A DNA stretch of 64,000 bases, taken from Janthinobacterium sp. 61 (lineage in GTDB: Bacteria; Pseudomonadota; Gammaproteobacteria; Burkholderiales; Burkholderiaceae_D). Shown piece after piece: positions 49,405 through 58,360 of the stretch. The stretch lies in the NCBI RefSeq assembly GCF_002846335.1, contig NZ_PJMQ01000001.1:1488001-1552000 (forward strand). The letters are read 5' to 3'. The first letter of the stretch is position 1. Every line of letters begins with the position of its first letter. The notes beneath the pieces were generated by a model that searched no databases, was not told the origin of the DNA, and saw only the letters and a program-made list of their open reading frames with translations. Made by a program: the position numbers and the translations under genes.

Positions 49405-50280
49405 ATGAAACGACTCCCCGCCCTGCTGCTCTTGCTCTGTCTATCCCTGCCGGCGGCTGCCCAGAAGCAAGCCGCCTGCCCCTATGCCGCCTGGAAAAGC
49501 GGCTTCAAAGGTGATGCGCGGGCGCAAGCCACGTGTTTATTACGTCCCGTCAAGTTGTATGCGCGCCTGGGCGACAGCGCGCCGCTACCGGACATTCTTG
49601 CCGCCCACATCGGCCAGCGCACGGGCATCACTCCGGCACGGCTGCGCGCCTGGCTGGCACAGCAGTCGATCAGTGAAACGGATGTGGGCGGCGCCGTCGA
49701 CGCACCGCTGTCGCGCGCCGTGGGCCGGCTGGCGGCGCCTATGGCCCGCTATTTCGTCATCCATGACACCAGCTACCCGAATTTCTTGCTGGAAACTATT
49801 CCCGACCATATCAACGATGCCAGCTGGGACTTCAACGATTTTAGCTTGCGCAATCCGGCGCTGGGTGGCGGGCCGAAAGGCCATGTGTATGTGAACCGTC
49901 TGGGCGCCTCGCTGCAAGTGCGCGACTTTGGCACGCCCAGCTACGCCAGCAAGCTGGAAAAGGACAAGCCGTCGCTGACGGGCCTGTTCCTGCACGTGGA
50001 GCTGGTGCAGCCGCGCAATTCCGTGCCGGGCGGCGGCAAGGGCAACGACGGGCTGGCCCCCGATCCGGGCTTTACGCCAGCGCAATACGACCGCCTGGCC
50101 CTGCTGTACCTCGCTGCCAGCGTGCGCAAGGGCACGTGGCTGATTCCCGCCTTCCACGCCGTGCTCGATACGGGTTTTGCGAACGGTCATGACGACCCGC
50201 AGAACTTTTCTCTGGCCGAGTGGTCAGCATCGCTTTCCCGCCTGCAGGCGACTCTGCGGCAAGCCGATACGGGACAATAA
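49405..50280 (+). CDS. exported amidase-like protein (N-acetylmuramoyl-L-alanine amidase fold suspected)
   Basis: The 291-residue protein has a signal peptide ('LLLLLCLSLPAAAQ'). The core has features of zinc amidases of the amidase_2/PGRP fold: 'RYFVIHDTSYPNF' (first Zn His), 'GLFLHVELVQPR' in the place of the conserved acidic strand, and 'TGFANGHDDPQNFS' (candidate His and Asp). A role in cell-wall cleavage or turnover is therefore likely but not proven. It follows the receptor terminator and stands alone. ATG 49405 begins the signal peptide. Confidence 0.6.
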   Translation: MKRLPALLLLLCLSLPAAAQKQAACPYAAWKSGFKGDARAQATCLLRPVKLYARLGDSAPLPDILAAHIGQRTGITPARLRAWLAQQSISETDVGGAVDAPLSRAVGRLAAPMARYFVIHDTSYPNFLLETIPDHINDASWDFNDFSLRNPALGGGPKGHVYVNRLGASLQVRDFGTPSYASKLEKDKPSLTGLFLHVELVQPRNSVPGGGKGNDGLAPDPGFTPAQYDRLALLYLAASVRKGTWLIPAFHAVLDTGFANGHDDPQNFSLAEWSASLSRLQATLRQADTGQ

Positions 50281-50348
50281 GGCGTTTCCCTGGCCGCCGA
50301 ATTGGCGCATACTATTATGAGCATAGCCATTCCTGTCAGGGAGTTCAG

Positions 50349-51506
50349 GTGAATATTGCCACGGATCATCAGGCGGACCGCCAGGCGGGCGCGCGCCATC
50401 CACTGCAGCGCGCACAGCGCATCTTTGCCATGCGCGACGCCGTCCTTGGCGTCTGGGAACAGCGCGTGCGGGCCAGCGTGCGCGGTGCGGATCAGTTGCT
50501 CAAGCCCATCCTCACCAACACCCTGCCCGCTTTTTTCGATAATCTGGCCGAAGCACTGACCCCGGGCCACCCGCGCGAAAACGCCGCCAGCAACAGTAAC
50601 GTGCCCGCCGTGCATGGCAATGAGCGGGCGCGCATGACGAATTACGGGCCGGAACAGGTAATCCAGGAATACCAGATCTTCCGCGACTGCTTTGCCGCCG
50701 TCGCGCATGAATCAGGTATCACCCTGCGCAGCAAGGATTGGCATGTCATCAACGAGTCCATCGACGTGGGCATCTGCGAATCGATACGCGAATTTACCAG
50801 CATGCACGAAGCTTTCCGGCGCCGCATCGCGGCCGGTCTGTCGCACGACATGCGCAACCCCCTCGCTGTTATCAGCACCAGCGCCCAGTTGCTGCTCCGG
50901 CCAGTGGACCCGGAACGGGTGGTATTGCTGGCGCACAAGATTGCCGAGCACAGCAAACGGCTCGACAGCATGATCGAGGAATTGCTCGATAGCCTCAGCT
51001 ACCACCAGGGCCAGCGGCTGCCGCTGGCCCTGAGCCAGTTCGATGTGCTGCCCCTGGTGCACGCCGTGGCCAGTCAGGTCAATCTGCAGCTGCCCGACAA
51101 ATGCCAGGTCAACGGCCAACCCGTTGTCGGCTGGTGGTGCGAGAACTCGCTGCGACGCGCGCTGGAAAACCTGCTCGGCAATGCCATCAAGTACGGCGAC
51201 GACGCGCCCATCAGCGTGCACGTGGAAGCGGTCCACGAACGCCTGATCATCACCGTCCACAATGGCGGCCAGGCCATCGCGCCGGAGCAGGCCGAACGCA
51301 TCTTCGACTACCTGCGCCGCGAGAACGACAACCCCGCGCCAGGCTGGGGCATCGGCCTGCCTTTCGTGCAGAACGTGGCCGAAAGCCACGGCGGCAGCAT
51401 CGCCGTCGACAGCGCACCTGAAACGGGCACCAGCTTCATCTTCGACGTGCCCGTCGATTGCCGTCCCTTCGTCCAGCCCGCCGACTTCCCCAAGAGTGAC
51501 AGTTAG
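50349..51506 (+). CDS. soluble histidine kinase with RsbRD-like N-terminus
   Basis: The 385-residue protein has no membrane helix. The N-terminal half is all-helical ('VWEQRVRASVRGADQLLKPI'), like the RsbRD sensor helix bundle. The kinase core has the His box 'GLSHDMRNPLAVISTSAQLL', N box 'RALENLLGNAIKYGDDAP' and 'GWGIGLPFVQNVAESHGG'. GTG 50349 behind GGGAG is the likely start. No response regulator adjoins it; the gene ends one base before the NtrC-like palindrome. Confidence 0.82.
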   Translation: MNIATDHQADRQAGARHPLQRAQRIFAMRDAVLGVWEQRVRASVRGADQLLKPILTNTLPAFFDNLAEALTPGHPRENAASNSNVPAVHGNERARMTNYGPEQVIQEYQIFRDCFAAVAHESGITLRSKDWHVINESIDVGICESIREFTSMHEAFRRRIAAGLSHDMRNPLAVISTSAQLLLRPVDPERVVLLAHKIAEHSKRLDSMIEELLDSLSYHQGQRLPLALSQFDVLPLVHAVASQVNLQLPDKCQVNGQPVVGWWCENSLRRALENLLGNAIKYGDDAPISVHVEAVHERLIITVHNGGQAIAPEQAERIFDYLRRENDNPAPGWGIGLPFVQNVAESHGGSIAVDSAPETGTSFIFDVPVDCRPFVQPADFPKSDS

Positions 51507-51523
51507 CGCACCAAATCGGTGCG
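51507..51523 (+). promoter_or_regulatory. NtrC-type enhancer palindrome
   Basis: CGCACCAAATCGGTGCG is a perfect six-base inverted repeat around five bases and fits the NtrC consensus TGCACCAnnnTGGTGCA except at the ends and one inner base. It lies about 60 bases upstream of a sigma-54 promoter, within the distance used by enhancer-binding proteins. Confidence 0.65.
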
Positions 51524-51581
51524 AAGAACGCCGCAACGCCACAAAAGTGGTCATATTTGCACATCTTCGAGGCCACCCTCT

Positions 51582-51597
51582 TGGCACGCTTCCTGCT
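51582..51597 (+). promoter_or_regulatory. sigma-54 promoter of the ATP-grasp/alpha-E/transglutaminase operon
   Basis: TGGCACGCTTCCTGCT matches the RpoN consensus TGGCACGnnnnTTGCW at all but one fixed position, with GG and GC ten bases apart. The predicted start near 51,608 is about 27 bases before the ATG at 51,635. With the palindrome at 51,507 this indicates nitrogen (NtrC/RpoN) control. Confidence 0.75.
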
Positions 51598-51634
51598 GAG
51601 CTATACATAGACACGGCTCAAGGGAAATCACAAC

Positions 51635-53089
51635 ATGGCAAATTTTTTCAATGAAATGACTGCGGATGAAGTGGGTACGGACAGCAAGGTACGTGAACAC
51701 TATCGTGAATTTGACAACTGGCTGGCGCAGCAATCCCCCGAGACCATCGCCCGCAAGCGGGCCGAAGCCGACCTGACGTTCCGCCGGGTAGGCATCACCT
51801 TCGCCGTGTATGGCGACGATGCCGGCACGGAGCGCCTGATACCGTTCGACACCATCCCCCGCATCATCCCCGCCGCCGAATGGGCGCAGATGCAGACGGG
51901 CCTGGTACAGCGCGTGCAAGCCTTGAACATGTTCATCCATGATATTTATCATGGGCAAAACATCATCAAGGCGGGCATCATTCCTGCCGAGCAAATCTAC
52001 AAGAATGCCCAGTATCGGCCGGAAATGCAGGGTATTTCCGTCGCCTCCGACATCTACGCGCACATCGCCGGTGTCGATATCGTGCGCGCCGGCCAGGGCG
52101 AATTTTATGTACTGGAAGACAATTTAAGGGTGCCTTCGGGCGTGTCCTACATGCTGGAAGACCGCAAGATGATGATGCGGCTGTTTCCGGAACTGTTCGC
52201 CCGCAACCGCATCGCCCCCGTTGACCATTATCCGGACATGCTGCTCGACAACCTGCGCTCCGTCGCGCCCATGGGCGTGGATGACCCAACGGTCGTCGTC
52301 ATGACACCCGGCATGTACAACTCCGCCTACTTCGAACACGCCTTTTTAGCCCAGCAAATGGGCGTGGAACTGGTCGAAGGCAAGGATTTGTTTGTCAACG
52401 ACAACTCCGTGTACATGCGCACCACGCGCGGCCCCAAGCGCGTCGACGTGATTTATCGCCGCGTTGATGACGATTTCCTCGATCCGCTGGCTTTCCGCTC
52501 CGATTCCTCGCTGGGCGTGCCAGGCCTGCTGTCCGTCTACCGGGCCGGAAGAGTCACCTTGGCCAACGCCATCGGCACGGGCGTGGCCGACGACAAGTCC
52601 ATCTACCCCTTCGTGCCCGACATGATCAAGTTTTACCTGTCGCAGGAGCCGATACTCAACAACGTGCCCACTTACCAGTGCCGCAAATCGGCCGACCTGT
52701 CCTACGTGCTGGCGAATTTGTCCAAGCTGGTGGTCAAGGAAGTGCATGGCGCGGGCGGCTATGGCATGCTGGTGGGCCCGGCATCGAGCGCCGCGCAGAT
52801 CGAGGATTTCCGCCAGCGCCTGCTGGCCAATCCGGGCGGCTACATCGCCCAGCCTACACTTGCCCTGTCCGCCTGCCCCACGTATGTGGACGCCGGCATT
52901 GCGCCGCGCCATATCGATTTGCGCCCGTTCGTGCTGTCTGGCAAGACGATTTCCATGGTACCGGGCGGCCTGACCCGCGTGGCGCTGGGCGAAGGCTCGC
53001 TGGTAGTCAATTCCTCGCAAGGGGGCGGCACCAAGGATACCTGGGTACTGGAAGCCACATCCGCTTTTGCAGGAGAAAAAACATGCTGA
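51635..53089 (+). CDS. circularly permuted ATP-grasp type 2 protein (DUF404/DUF407)
   Basis: The 484-residue protein matches the COG2308 family: 'FRRVGITFAVYGDD' near the start, 'GEFYVLEDNLRVPSGVSYML' (the permuted metal-binding block), 'VMTPGMYNSAYFEHAFLAQQ', 'VDVIYRRVDDDFLDP', 'VVKEVHGAGGYGMLVGPASS' (nucleotide loop) and 'RHIDLRPFVLSGKTISMVPG'. Such enzymes are predicted to form peptide-like bonds. It is the first gene behind the sigma-54 promoter and overlaps the alpha-E gene by seven bases. Confidence 0.92.
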   Translation: MANFFNEMTADEVGTDSKVREHYREFDNWLAQQSPETIARKRAEADLTFRRVGITFAVYGDDAGTERLIPFDTIPRIIPAAEWAQMQTGLVQRVQALNMFIHDIYHGQNIIKAGIIPAEQIYKNAQYRPEMQGISVASDIYAHIAGVDIVRAGQGEFYVLEDNLRVPSGVSYMLEDRKMMMRLFPELFARNRIAPVDHYPDMLLDNLRSVAPMGVDDPTVVVMTPGMYNSAYFEHAFLAQQMGVELVEGKDLFVNDNSVYMRTTRGPKRVDVIYRRVDDDFLDPLAFRSDSSLGVPGLLSVYRAGRVTLANAIGTGVADDKSIYPFVPDMIKFYLSQEPILNNVPTYQCRKSADLSYVLANLSKLVVKEVHGAGGYGMLVGPASSAAQIEDFRQRLLANPGGYIAQPTLALSACPTYVDAGIAPRHIDLRPFVLSGKTISMVPGGLTRVALGEGSLVVNSSQGGGTKDTWVLEATSAFAGEKTC

Positions 53090-54027
53090 GCCGCACTGCC
53101 GATCATTTGTTCTGGATGGCCCGCTACACGGAACGGGCGGAAAACACGGCGCGCATGCTGGACGTCAACATGCAGACCTCGATGCTGCCCCAGTCCGAGC
53201 AGGACGCGGAACAGGGCTGGCGCGCCACCCTGGGTATTTCCGAACTGCAAAGCGCGTATGACCACAAATATGGCCGCTTCCATACGCGCGACGTACTCGA
53301 CTTCATGGTGCGCGACCCGAACAACCCGTCTTCCATCCTGGCCTGCCTGACGGGCGCGCGCGAAAACGCCCGCGCCGTGCGGGGGACATTGACGACCGAA
53401 GTGTGGGAAATCCAGAACGCCACCTGGCTCGACATGCAGAAACGCCTGAAGAGCAATCTGCTGGAAACGGACCCCAGCCAGTTCTTCGAATGGGTCAAGT
53501 ACCGCTCGCACCTGTCGCGCGGCGTGACCCTGGGCACCATGCTCAAGGATGAAGCCATCCATTTCATCCGCCTGGGCACCTTTCTGGAGCGCGCCGACAA
53601 CACGGCGCGCATCCTCGACGTGAAGTTCCACGGCGCGCGCGACACGTCGAAAGACATCACCCAGCGCGACTTTTACTACTGGGCGGCCCTGCTGCGCTCC
53701 GTCTCCGGCTTTGAAATCTACCGCAAGGTCTACCGCGACGTGATCACCCCGGCGCGGGTAGCGGAATTGCTGATGCTGCGCGGCGACATGCCCAGATCCT
53801 TGCTGGCCTGCATGGATGACGTGGTGGAAAATCTGAAGCATATCCGCAACGATGTGTCGGCCGATACGGAGCGGTTCGCCGGCAAACTGCATGCCGAGTT
53901 AAAATTTGGCCATATCGACGACATCATGAAGGCTGGCTTGCACCATACATTGACGGAGTTTCTGGAAAACATTTATGAGCTGGGCAACCGGGTCAGCCGC
54001 GACTTCCTCGTTCCCCTGGCGGCCTGA
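53083..54027 (+). CDS. alpha-E domain protein (DUF403)
   Basis: The 314-residue, all-helical protein matches the alpha-E family: 'MLSRTADHLFWMARYTERAE' at the start with Arg and Glu repeated in 'RLGTFLERADNTARILDVKF'. The family almost always accompanies permuted ATP-grasp and transglutaminase genes and is thought to be part of a peptide synthesis or modification system; its reaction is unknown. ATG 53083 lies inside the end of the ATP-grasp gene, and the stop overlaps the transglutaminase start. Confidence 0.9.
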   Translation: MLSRTADHLFWMARYTERAENTARMLDVNMQTSMLPQSEQDAEQGWRATLGISELQSAYDHKYGRFHTRDVLDFMVRDPNNPSSILACLTGARENARAVRGTLTTEVWEIQNATWLDMQKRLKSNLLETDPSQFFEWVKYRSHLSRGVTLGTMLKDEAIHFIRLGTFLERADNTARILDVKFHGARDTSKDITQRDFYYWAALLRSVSGFEIYRKVYRDVITPARVAELLMLRGDMPRSLLACMDDVVENLKHIRNDVSADTERFAGKLHAELKFGHIDDIMKAGLHHTLTEFLENIYELGNRVSRDFLVPLAA

Positions 54028-54836
54028 TGCAGCTCACCATCCGCCACGAAACCCATTACGCCTACAGTGCATCGCTGGCCTACACCATCCAGCAGCTGCA
54101 TCTGACGCCGCGTATCGAGCCGCAGCAGCGCGCCCTGTCCTGGCAGATCACCACGCCAGGCCGGTGCCACGCTTATACGGATGCCTACGGCAATTTGTCG
54201 CACATGCTGACCATCAGCGGCAGCCATCAATCCCTGAGCCTGGTGGCGCACGGCGTGGTGGACACCATCTACCCGCACAAGGGACGGCTGAACCTGATCG
54301 ACACCTTGTCGCCGCTCTTGTTTACCATGCCGACACCCCTGACGCAGGCCAATCCCGCCATTCTGGAGTTGGCGGCCGCCAGCCTGCCGGACCGCCGGGT
54401 GACGGCCGGCACGGGCCATTTGCTGCGCCTGGCCGAGCACATCGTCGGCAAGGTGGCGTATGAAAGCGGTGCCACCATGGTCACCACCACCGCTGGCGAT
54501 GCCCTGGCGCTGGGACGCGGCGTGTGCCAGGACCACGCCCATCTGTTCCTGGCCTGCTGCCACGCCTGGGGCATCCCGGCCCGCTATGTGTCCGGCTATA
54601 TCGATCCAGGCACGACGGGCCATGCGGCCAGTCACGCCTGGGTCGACGCCTGGACGGAAGACACGGATTTCGCAGGCTGGGTCAGCATCGACGTCACGCA
54701 TGCGCGCCTGATGACGGACGCGTATTGCCGCCTGGCCATCGGGCGCGACTATGATTCGGCCGCGCCCGTGCGCGGCGTGCGCCAGGGTGGCGGCACGGAA
54801 ACGTTAAGAGTCGATGTGCAGATCGTGCCCGTGTAA
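54027..54836 (+). CDS. transglutaminase-like cysteine protease/ligase
   Basis: The 269-residue protein has the N-terminal bacterial transglutaminase extension ('IRHETHYAYSASLAYTIQQL') and the catalytic triad Cys167 in 'GVCQDHAHLFLACCHAWG', His203 in 'AASHAWVDAW' and Asp222 in 'SIDVTHARL'. These proteins are predicted to hydrolyse or transfer peptide amides. The start codon shares a base with the alpha-E stop (TGATG). Likely works with the ATP-grasp enzyme on the same substrate. Confidence 0.91.
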   Translation: MQLTIRHETHYAYSASLAYTIQQLHLTPRIEPQQRALSWQITTPGRCHAYTDAYGNLSHMLTISGSHQSLSLVAHGVVDTIYPHKGRLNLIDTLSPLLFTMPTPLTQANPAILELAAASLPDRRVTAGTGHLLRLAEHIVGKVAYESGATMVTTTAGDALALGRGVCQDHAHLFLACCHAWGIPARYVSGYIDPGTTGHAASHAWVDAWTEDTDFAGWVSIDVTHARLMTDAYCRLAIGRDYDSAAPVRGVRQGGGTETLRVDVQIVPV

Positions 54837-54854
54837 CTGGCAGGAATGAGGCTG

Positions 54855-54887
54855 GCCGGGCCTTGCCAGCAGGTGGCAAGGCCCGGC
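54855..54887. repeat. 14-base perfect hairpin before the Anbu gene
   Basis: GCCGGGCCTTGCCA (54855-54868) and its exact complement (54874-54887) flank a five-base loop, 18 bases after the transglutaminase stop. There is no T run next to the stem; a run of C and four T follows at 54,901. It may weaken read-through into the Anbu gene or protect the mRNA. Confidence 0.6.
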
Positions 54888-54926
54888 TGGTGTAGAATGT
54901 CCCCCCTTTTGACTTGATTTACGACG

Positions 54927-55805
54927 ATGACTTATTGCATAGGCATGCGCCTCAACGAAGGCCTGGTCTTCCTGTCCGACTCCCGCACCAACGCCGGCGT
55001 GGACCAGGTGGGCACCTTCCGCAAGATGAGCGTGTTCGAAAACCCGGGCGACCGCATGCTGGTCCTGATGACGGCCGGCAACTTGTCGATCTCGCAGGCG
55101 ATTCGCCAGATCGTCTCCGAACACGTGGATGCAGATGGATGCAGTATCTGGAACGTGGCCAGCATGTACGATGCGGCGCGCATCGTGGGCGAAGCCGTGC
55201 GCACCGTGCACCAGCGCGAAGCGAAGGCCCTGGCCGAGTGCGGCATCGATTTCAATGTCAGTATTATTCTCGGTGGCCAGATAGGCGCCGAACGCTGCCG
55301 GCTGTTCCAGGTGTATTCGGCCGGCAATTTCATCGAATCGCACGATGAAAACACGTATTTCCAGATCGGCGAAGCGAAATACGGCAAGCCCATTATCGAC
55401 CGGGTGATCAACCCGGCCACGCGCCTGGACGAAGCGGCCAAGTGCGCGCTGATCTCCATGGATTCCACCCTGCGTTCGAACATTTCCGTCGGCTTGCCGC
55501 TCGACCTGCTCGTCTACGAGACAGGCAGCCTGGCCGTCACGCGCTTCGTCACCATCGATGAAAAGAACCAGTATTTCCGCATGATCCGCGACACTTGGGG
55601 AGAGCAATTGAAACATGTTTTCGAAGGCATCGTCGATCCCGTGTGGAATGCGGCGCCGGAAACCGCGACGAACGTATTGTCGTCGGCCAACATGCACAGC
55701 AAGCCCGTGCGCGTGGCCATTCCCGAGCACCTGAGTCGCGGCGGCCTGACGGTAGCGCCCTTGCAATCGCTGGCGCAGCAGTTCGGCGACGACAAACAGC
55801 ATTGA
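54927..55805 (+). CDS. Anbu proteasome-like protease
   Basis: The 292-residue protein is an N-terminal nucleophile hydrolase of the Anbu (ancestral beta-subunit) group: it begins 'MTYCIGMRLNEGLVFLSDSR', so Thr2 becomes the nucleophile after Met removal, followed by 'MLVLMTAGNLSISQAIRQI' and 'FNVSIILGGQIGAERCRLFQ'. Anbu forms open helical or ring assemblies and occurs with ATP-grasp, alpha-E and transglutaminase genes in many proteobacteria; its natural substrate is unsettled. It is 90 bases after the transglutaminase. Confidence 0.92.
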   Translation: MTYCIGMRLNEGLVFLSDSRTNAGVDQVGTFRKMSVFENPGDRMLVLMTAGNLSISQAIRQIVSEHVDADGCSIWNVASMYDAARIVGEAVRTVHQREAKALAECGIDFNVSIILGGQIGAERCRLFQVYSAGNFIESHDENTYFQIGEAKYGKPIIDRVINPATRLDEAAKCALISMDSTLRSNISVGLPLDLLVYETGSLAVTRFVTIDEKNQYFRMIRDTWGEQLKHVFEGIVDPVWNAAPETATNVLSSANMHSKPVRVAIPEHLSRGGLTVAPLQSLAQQFGDDKQH

Positions 55806-55913
55806 TCTGCCGCGCACCGCCCGCGCGCGGTGCTGGACAAATCGCCCCTACCGTGCTTTTATGGCAAGATGGCTTGACATTCAATCCAGATTGACCTGAA
55901 AGGCAGGTGGCGC

Positions 55914-57272
55914 ATGGACTTGATTACTTCCGCCGTCGTGGCGGCCATCGGACAGGGCGCGCCTGACCACGCGTCCGAAGCCGTTACCAGCCATTTTCAA
56001 AGGCTCAAGCGGGCCATCGCCAAGTTCGACAGCGCGGCCGCCATCCTGGCCGCCATCGCCGCCGTGGAGGCGGCGCCGGACCATACCCGGCTGCAACTGG
56101 CCCTGTCGGCCGCCCTGTCCCGCGCGAAAGTACCTGATGACATGGAAGCCCTGTTCGCCGCGCAAGGCTTGCTCGATGCGTTGCAGCGGCCTTTCCCCCA
56201 AATACCCGAAGTGCAAGCGGTGCCCGCGCCTGCCGATAAAAGCGCCGTCGTGTCCAATTATGCGGTGATGAAAGTGTACTTCGCCACGGACCGCCAGCGC
56301 GACGTGGGCAAGCCGCCCGCCCAGCGCTTCAGCGGCGAACGCAGTAAAGGAATGAGCAGCGGCAACGGCGGCGGCGATGGCCTGCTCAGCTATGGCAGCT
56401 GCAACATCAGCATCCCCCGCGACCACCGCATGGGGCAGCTGGAATCGCCGTCGTTGTGGCGCCTGGAATTTCGCGACGACCCGGCCAAGCATGTCGTGCT
56501 GCTGGACGCCGTGGTGCAAGACCGCGAGCTGTTCTTTGCGGCCTTGAAAACGCAGATCCGCGCCTCGGCCGGCAAGAGCGCCTTTGTCTTCGTGCACGGC
56601 TACAACGTGAGTTTCGAGGATGCGGCGCGGCGCACTGGGCAAATGGCCTACGACCTGGGTTTCGATGGCGCGCCCGTCTTCTACAGCTGGCCGTCGCGCG
56701 GCGACCTGGCCGGCTACACCATCGACGAAAACAATATCGAGTGGAGCACGCCCCATATCACCAATTTCCTGGCCGACTTTCTCGCCAGCACGGAAGCGGC
56801 ACAAGTCTATCTGGTGGGACATAGCATGGGCAGCCGGGGCCTGGCGCGCGCCGTGGCCGACTTGCTGGCCGCGCAGCCGCAGCTGGCGCAAAAGATCACG
56901 GAAATCATCCTGTCCGCGCCCGACATCGACGCCGCCATCTTCAAGCATGATATCGCGCCGAAACTGGCCGGCGCGCGCAACCCCGTCACTTTATATGCCT
57001 CGTCGCAAGACCTGGCCCTGGCCGCCTCACAAGCCGTGCACGGCTACCCGCGCGCGGGCGACAGCGGCGCCGCCATGCTGATCGTGGCGGGCGTGGAAAC
57101 CATCGACGCCACGGGAGTCGACACGAGCTTCATGAAGCACGCCTACTTTGCGGAAAAGCGCTCTGCCCTGTCCGACATATTCTATTTGATACGCAACCAC
57201 GCGCGTGCCGAGCAGCGCTTTCTCGACCCCGTCGATACAGTAGCCGGCCGCTACTGGACGTTCAAACCATGA
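55914..57272 (+). CDS. alpha/beta hydrolase of the DUF900 family
   Basis: The C-terminal two thirds of this 452-residue protein match DUF900 hydrolases: 'MKVYFATDRQRDVG', 'KSAFVFVHGYNVSFEDAARR', 'FYSWPSRGDLAGYTIDENN', the nucleophile elbow 'YLVGHSMGSRGLARAV' with Ser304, and 'ILSAPDIDAAIF'. Residues 1-110 are a helical extension of unknown use. Family members are esterase-like with unknown substrates. There is no signal peptide, so it should be cytoplasmic. Its ATG follows an AGGTGG site; it is separate from the Anbu gene (108 bases). Confidence 0.87.
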   Translation: MDLITSAVVAAIGQGAPDHASEAVTSHFQRLKRAIAKFDSAAAILAAIAAVEAAPDHTRLQLALSAALSRAKVPDDMEALFAAQGLLDALQRPFPQIPEVQAVPAPADKSAVVSNYAVMKVYFATDRQRDVGKPPAQRFSGERSKGMSSGNGGGDGLLSYGSCNISIPRDHRMGQLESPSLWRLEFRDDPAKHVVLLDAVVQDRELFFAALKTQIRASAGKSAFVFVHGYNVSFEDAARRTGQMAYDLGFDGAPVFYSWPSRGDLAGYTIDENNIEWSTPHITNFLADFLASTEAAQVYLVGHSMGSRGLARAVADLLAAQPQLAQKITEIILSAPDIDAAIFKHDIAPKLAGARNPVTLYASSQDLALAASQAVHGYPRAGDSGAAMLIVAGVETIDATGVDTSFMKHAYFAEKRSALSDIFYLIRNHARAEQRFLDPVDTVAGRYWTFKP

Positions 57273-57376
57273 CGCGGCTTCATGCTAGTGGGCACGCATG
57301 CTAAGATACGGCCAAGAGGGTGGCAACGGGCACGGCGATGACGCCGTCAGCCGATCCCCCGCAAGCAGGCCATATC

Positions 57377-57802
57377 ATGTTGACATCATCTTCTACACCG
57401 CAAGCCGAATCACTGATCCGCAACACCAACGCCCGCGTCACCAAGACGCGCGTAAAGGTGCTCGACTTTTTAATGGCGCAAAGCCGTTCGCTGACCCACC
57501 ATGAAATCCAGCAGGCACTGTCGCAGGACAGCGATATCGATTCCGTCACCCTGTACCGGGTATTGGAATGGTTGACGGAAAATGAACTGGTGCACCGCAT
57601 CGCGGGTGCCGACCAAGTGTGGCGCTTCAGCGCGGGCGCTGGCCACCAGGCGCACGAACACGCGCACTTCCAGTGCACCAAATGCGCCAACGTCACCTGC
57701 TTCAATGAAGTCAAGCTGCCACCGCCCGTGCTGTTGCCGGAAGGTTTCAGCGGCGGCGAAGTCGATTATTTGATCAAGGGCCTGTGCCCCCGCTGCAAGT
57801 AA
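57377..57802 (+). CDS. Fur-family regulator, Zur-like
   Basis: The 141-residue protein has a Fur winged helix ('LTHHEIQQALSQDSDIDSVT', 'LYRVLEWLTENELVHRI') and a C-terminal metal domain with 'HFQCTKCANVTCF' and 'KGLCPRCK', two CxxC zinc knuckles. The regulatory metal ligands resemble Zur more than iron Fur. Zinc-regulon genes (cobW copies with palindromic sites) lie 1.5-4 kb away, which supports Zur. The ATG at 57377 is preferred; longer forms from 57338 or a GTG at 57320 are possible. Confidence 0.8.
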   Translation: MLTSSSTPQAESLIRNTNARVTKTRVKVLDFLMAQSRSLTHHEIQQALSQDSDIDSVTLYRVLEWLTENELVHRIAGADQVWRFSAGAGHQAHEHAHFQCTKCANVTCFNEVKLPPPVLLPEGFSGGEVDYLIKGLCPRCK

Positions 57803-57815
57803 GGCCCTTCTGACA

Positions 57816-58310
57816 TCACTTGAGCAGGCAGGCCAGGTGATGCTCGTCGTACAGCAAGTTGCCCACGCGCATAGAGCGCGGCTCCGTGCCATACGCGCTA
57901 AATCCCAGCGATTCATATAGTTGCCATGCGGCATTGTTTTCCGCATTCACGCTCATGCATGACTGCAGGGTCCGTCCCGGCCTGTTCCATGCAGGCGTTG
58001 ACGAGACGCGACGCCCCCCCCTTACCCCGCTGCGCCACATCGACGCAGACGCCCCATAGCAAGGCCTTGTGCCACAGCTGACGCAGCGGTGCGCGCCGCA
58101 AACCGGCAAAGCCCACGAGGCGTTCGCCATCGAAGGCGCCAAAGCCGCTTTGCTGCGCGCCGTCGGCGATGCGCTGCGCGTGTTCTTCTTGTGTGCGTTT
58201 GTCCTCGCGCGACGATGAAAACGCGCTGGGCGAATCAAGGATGGCGCGCAGGTGCAGTACGCAGAGGCGGCGGGGTCTGCTGGCGTCAGCAGGCGAATGA
58301 CGATAGCGGG
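57816..58310 (-). pseudogene. GNAT acetyltransferase with two frameshifts
   Basis: Three pieces of one GNAT protein lie in two frames on the minus strand: 'VIRLLTPAD' at the start; then, shifted near 58,280, 'VLHLRAILDSPSAFSSSRED' through 'GVCVDVAQRGKGGASRLVNA'; then, shifted again near 57,985, 'SVNAENNAAWQLYESLGFSA' to the stop at 57816. A run of eight C lies at about 58,013-58,020. Either a recent pseudogene or sequencing errors in homopolymers. The start is uncertain. Confidence 0.7.
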
Positions 58311-58360
58311 TGCGTGCCTGGTGGAATTCGGCTCTTTTCCATCCTGCCCACGCCCTGCCC

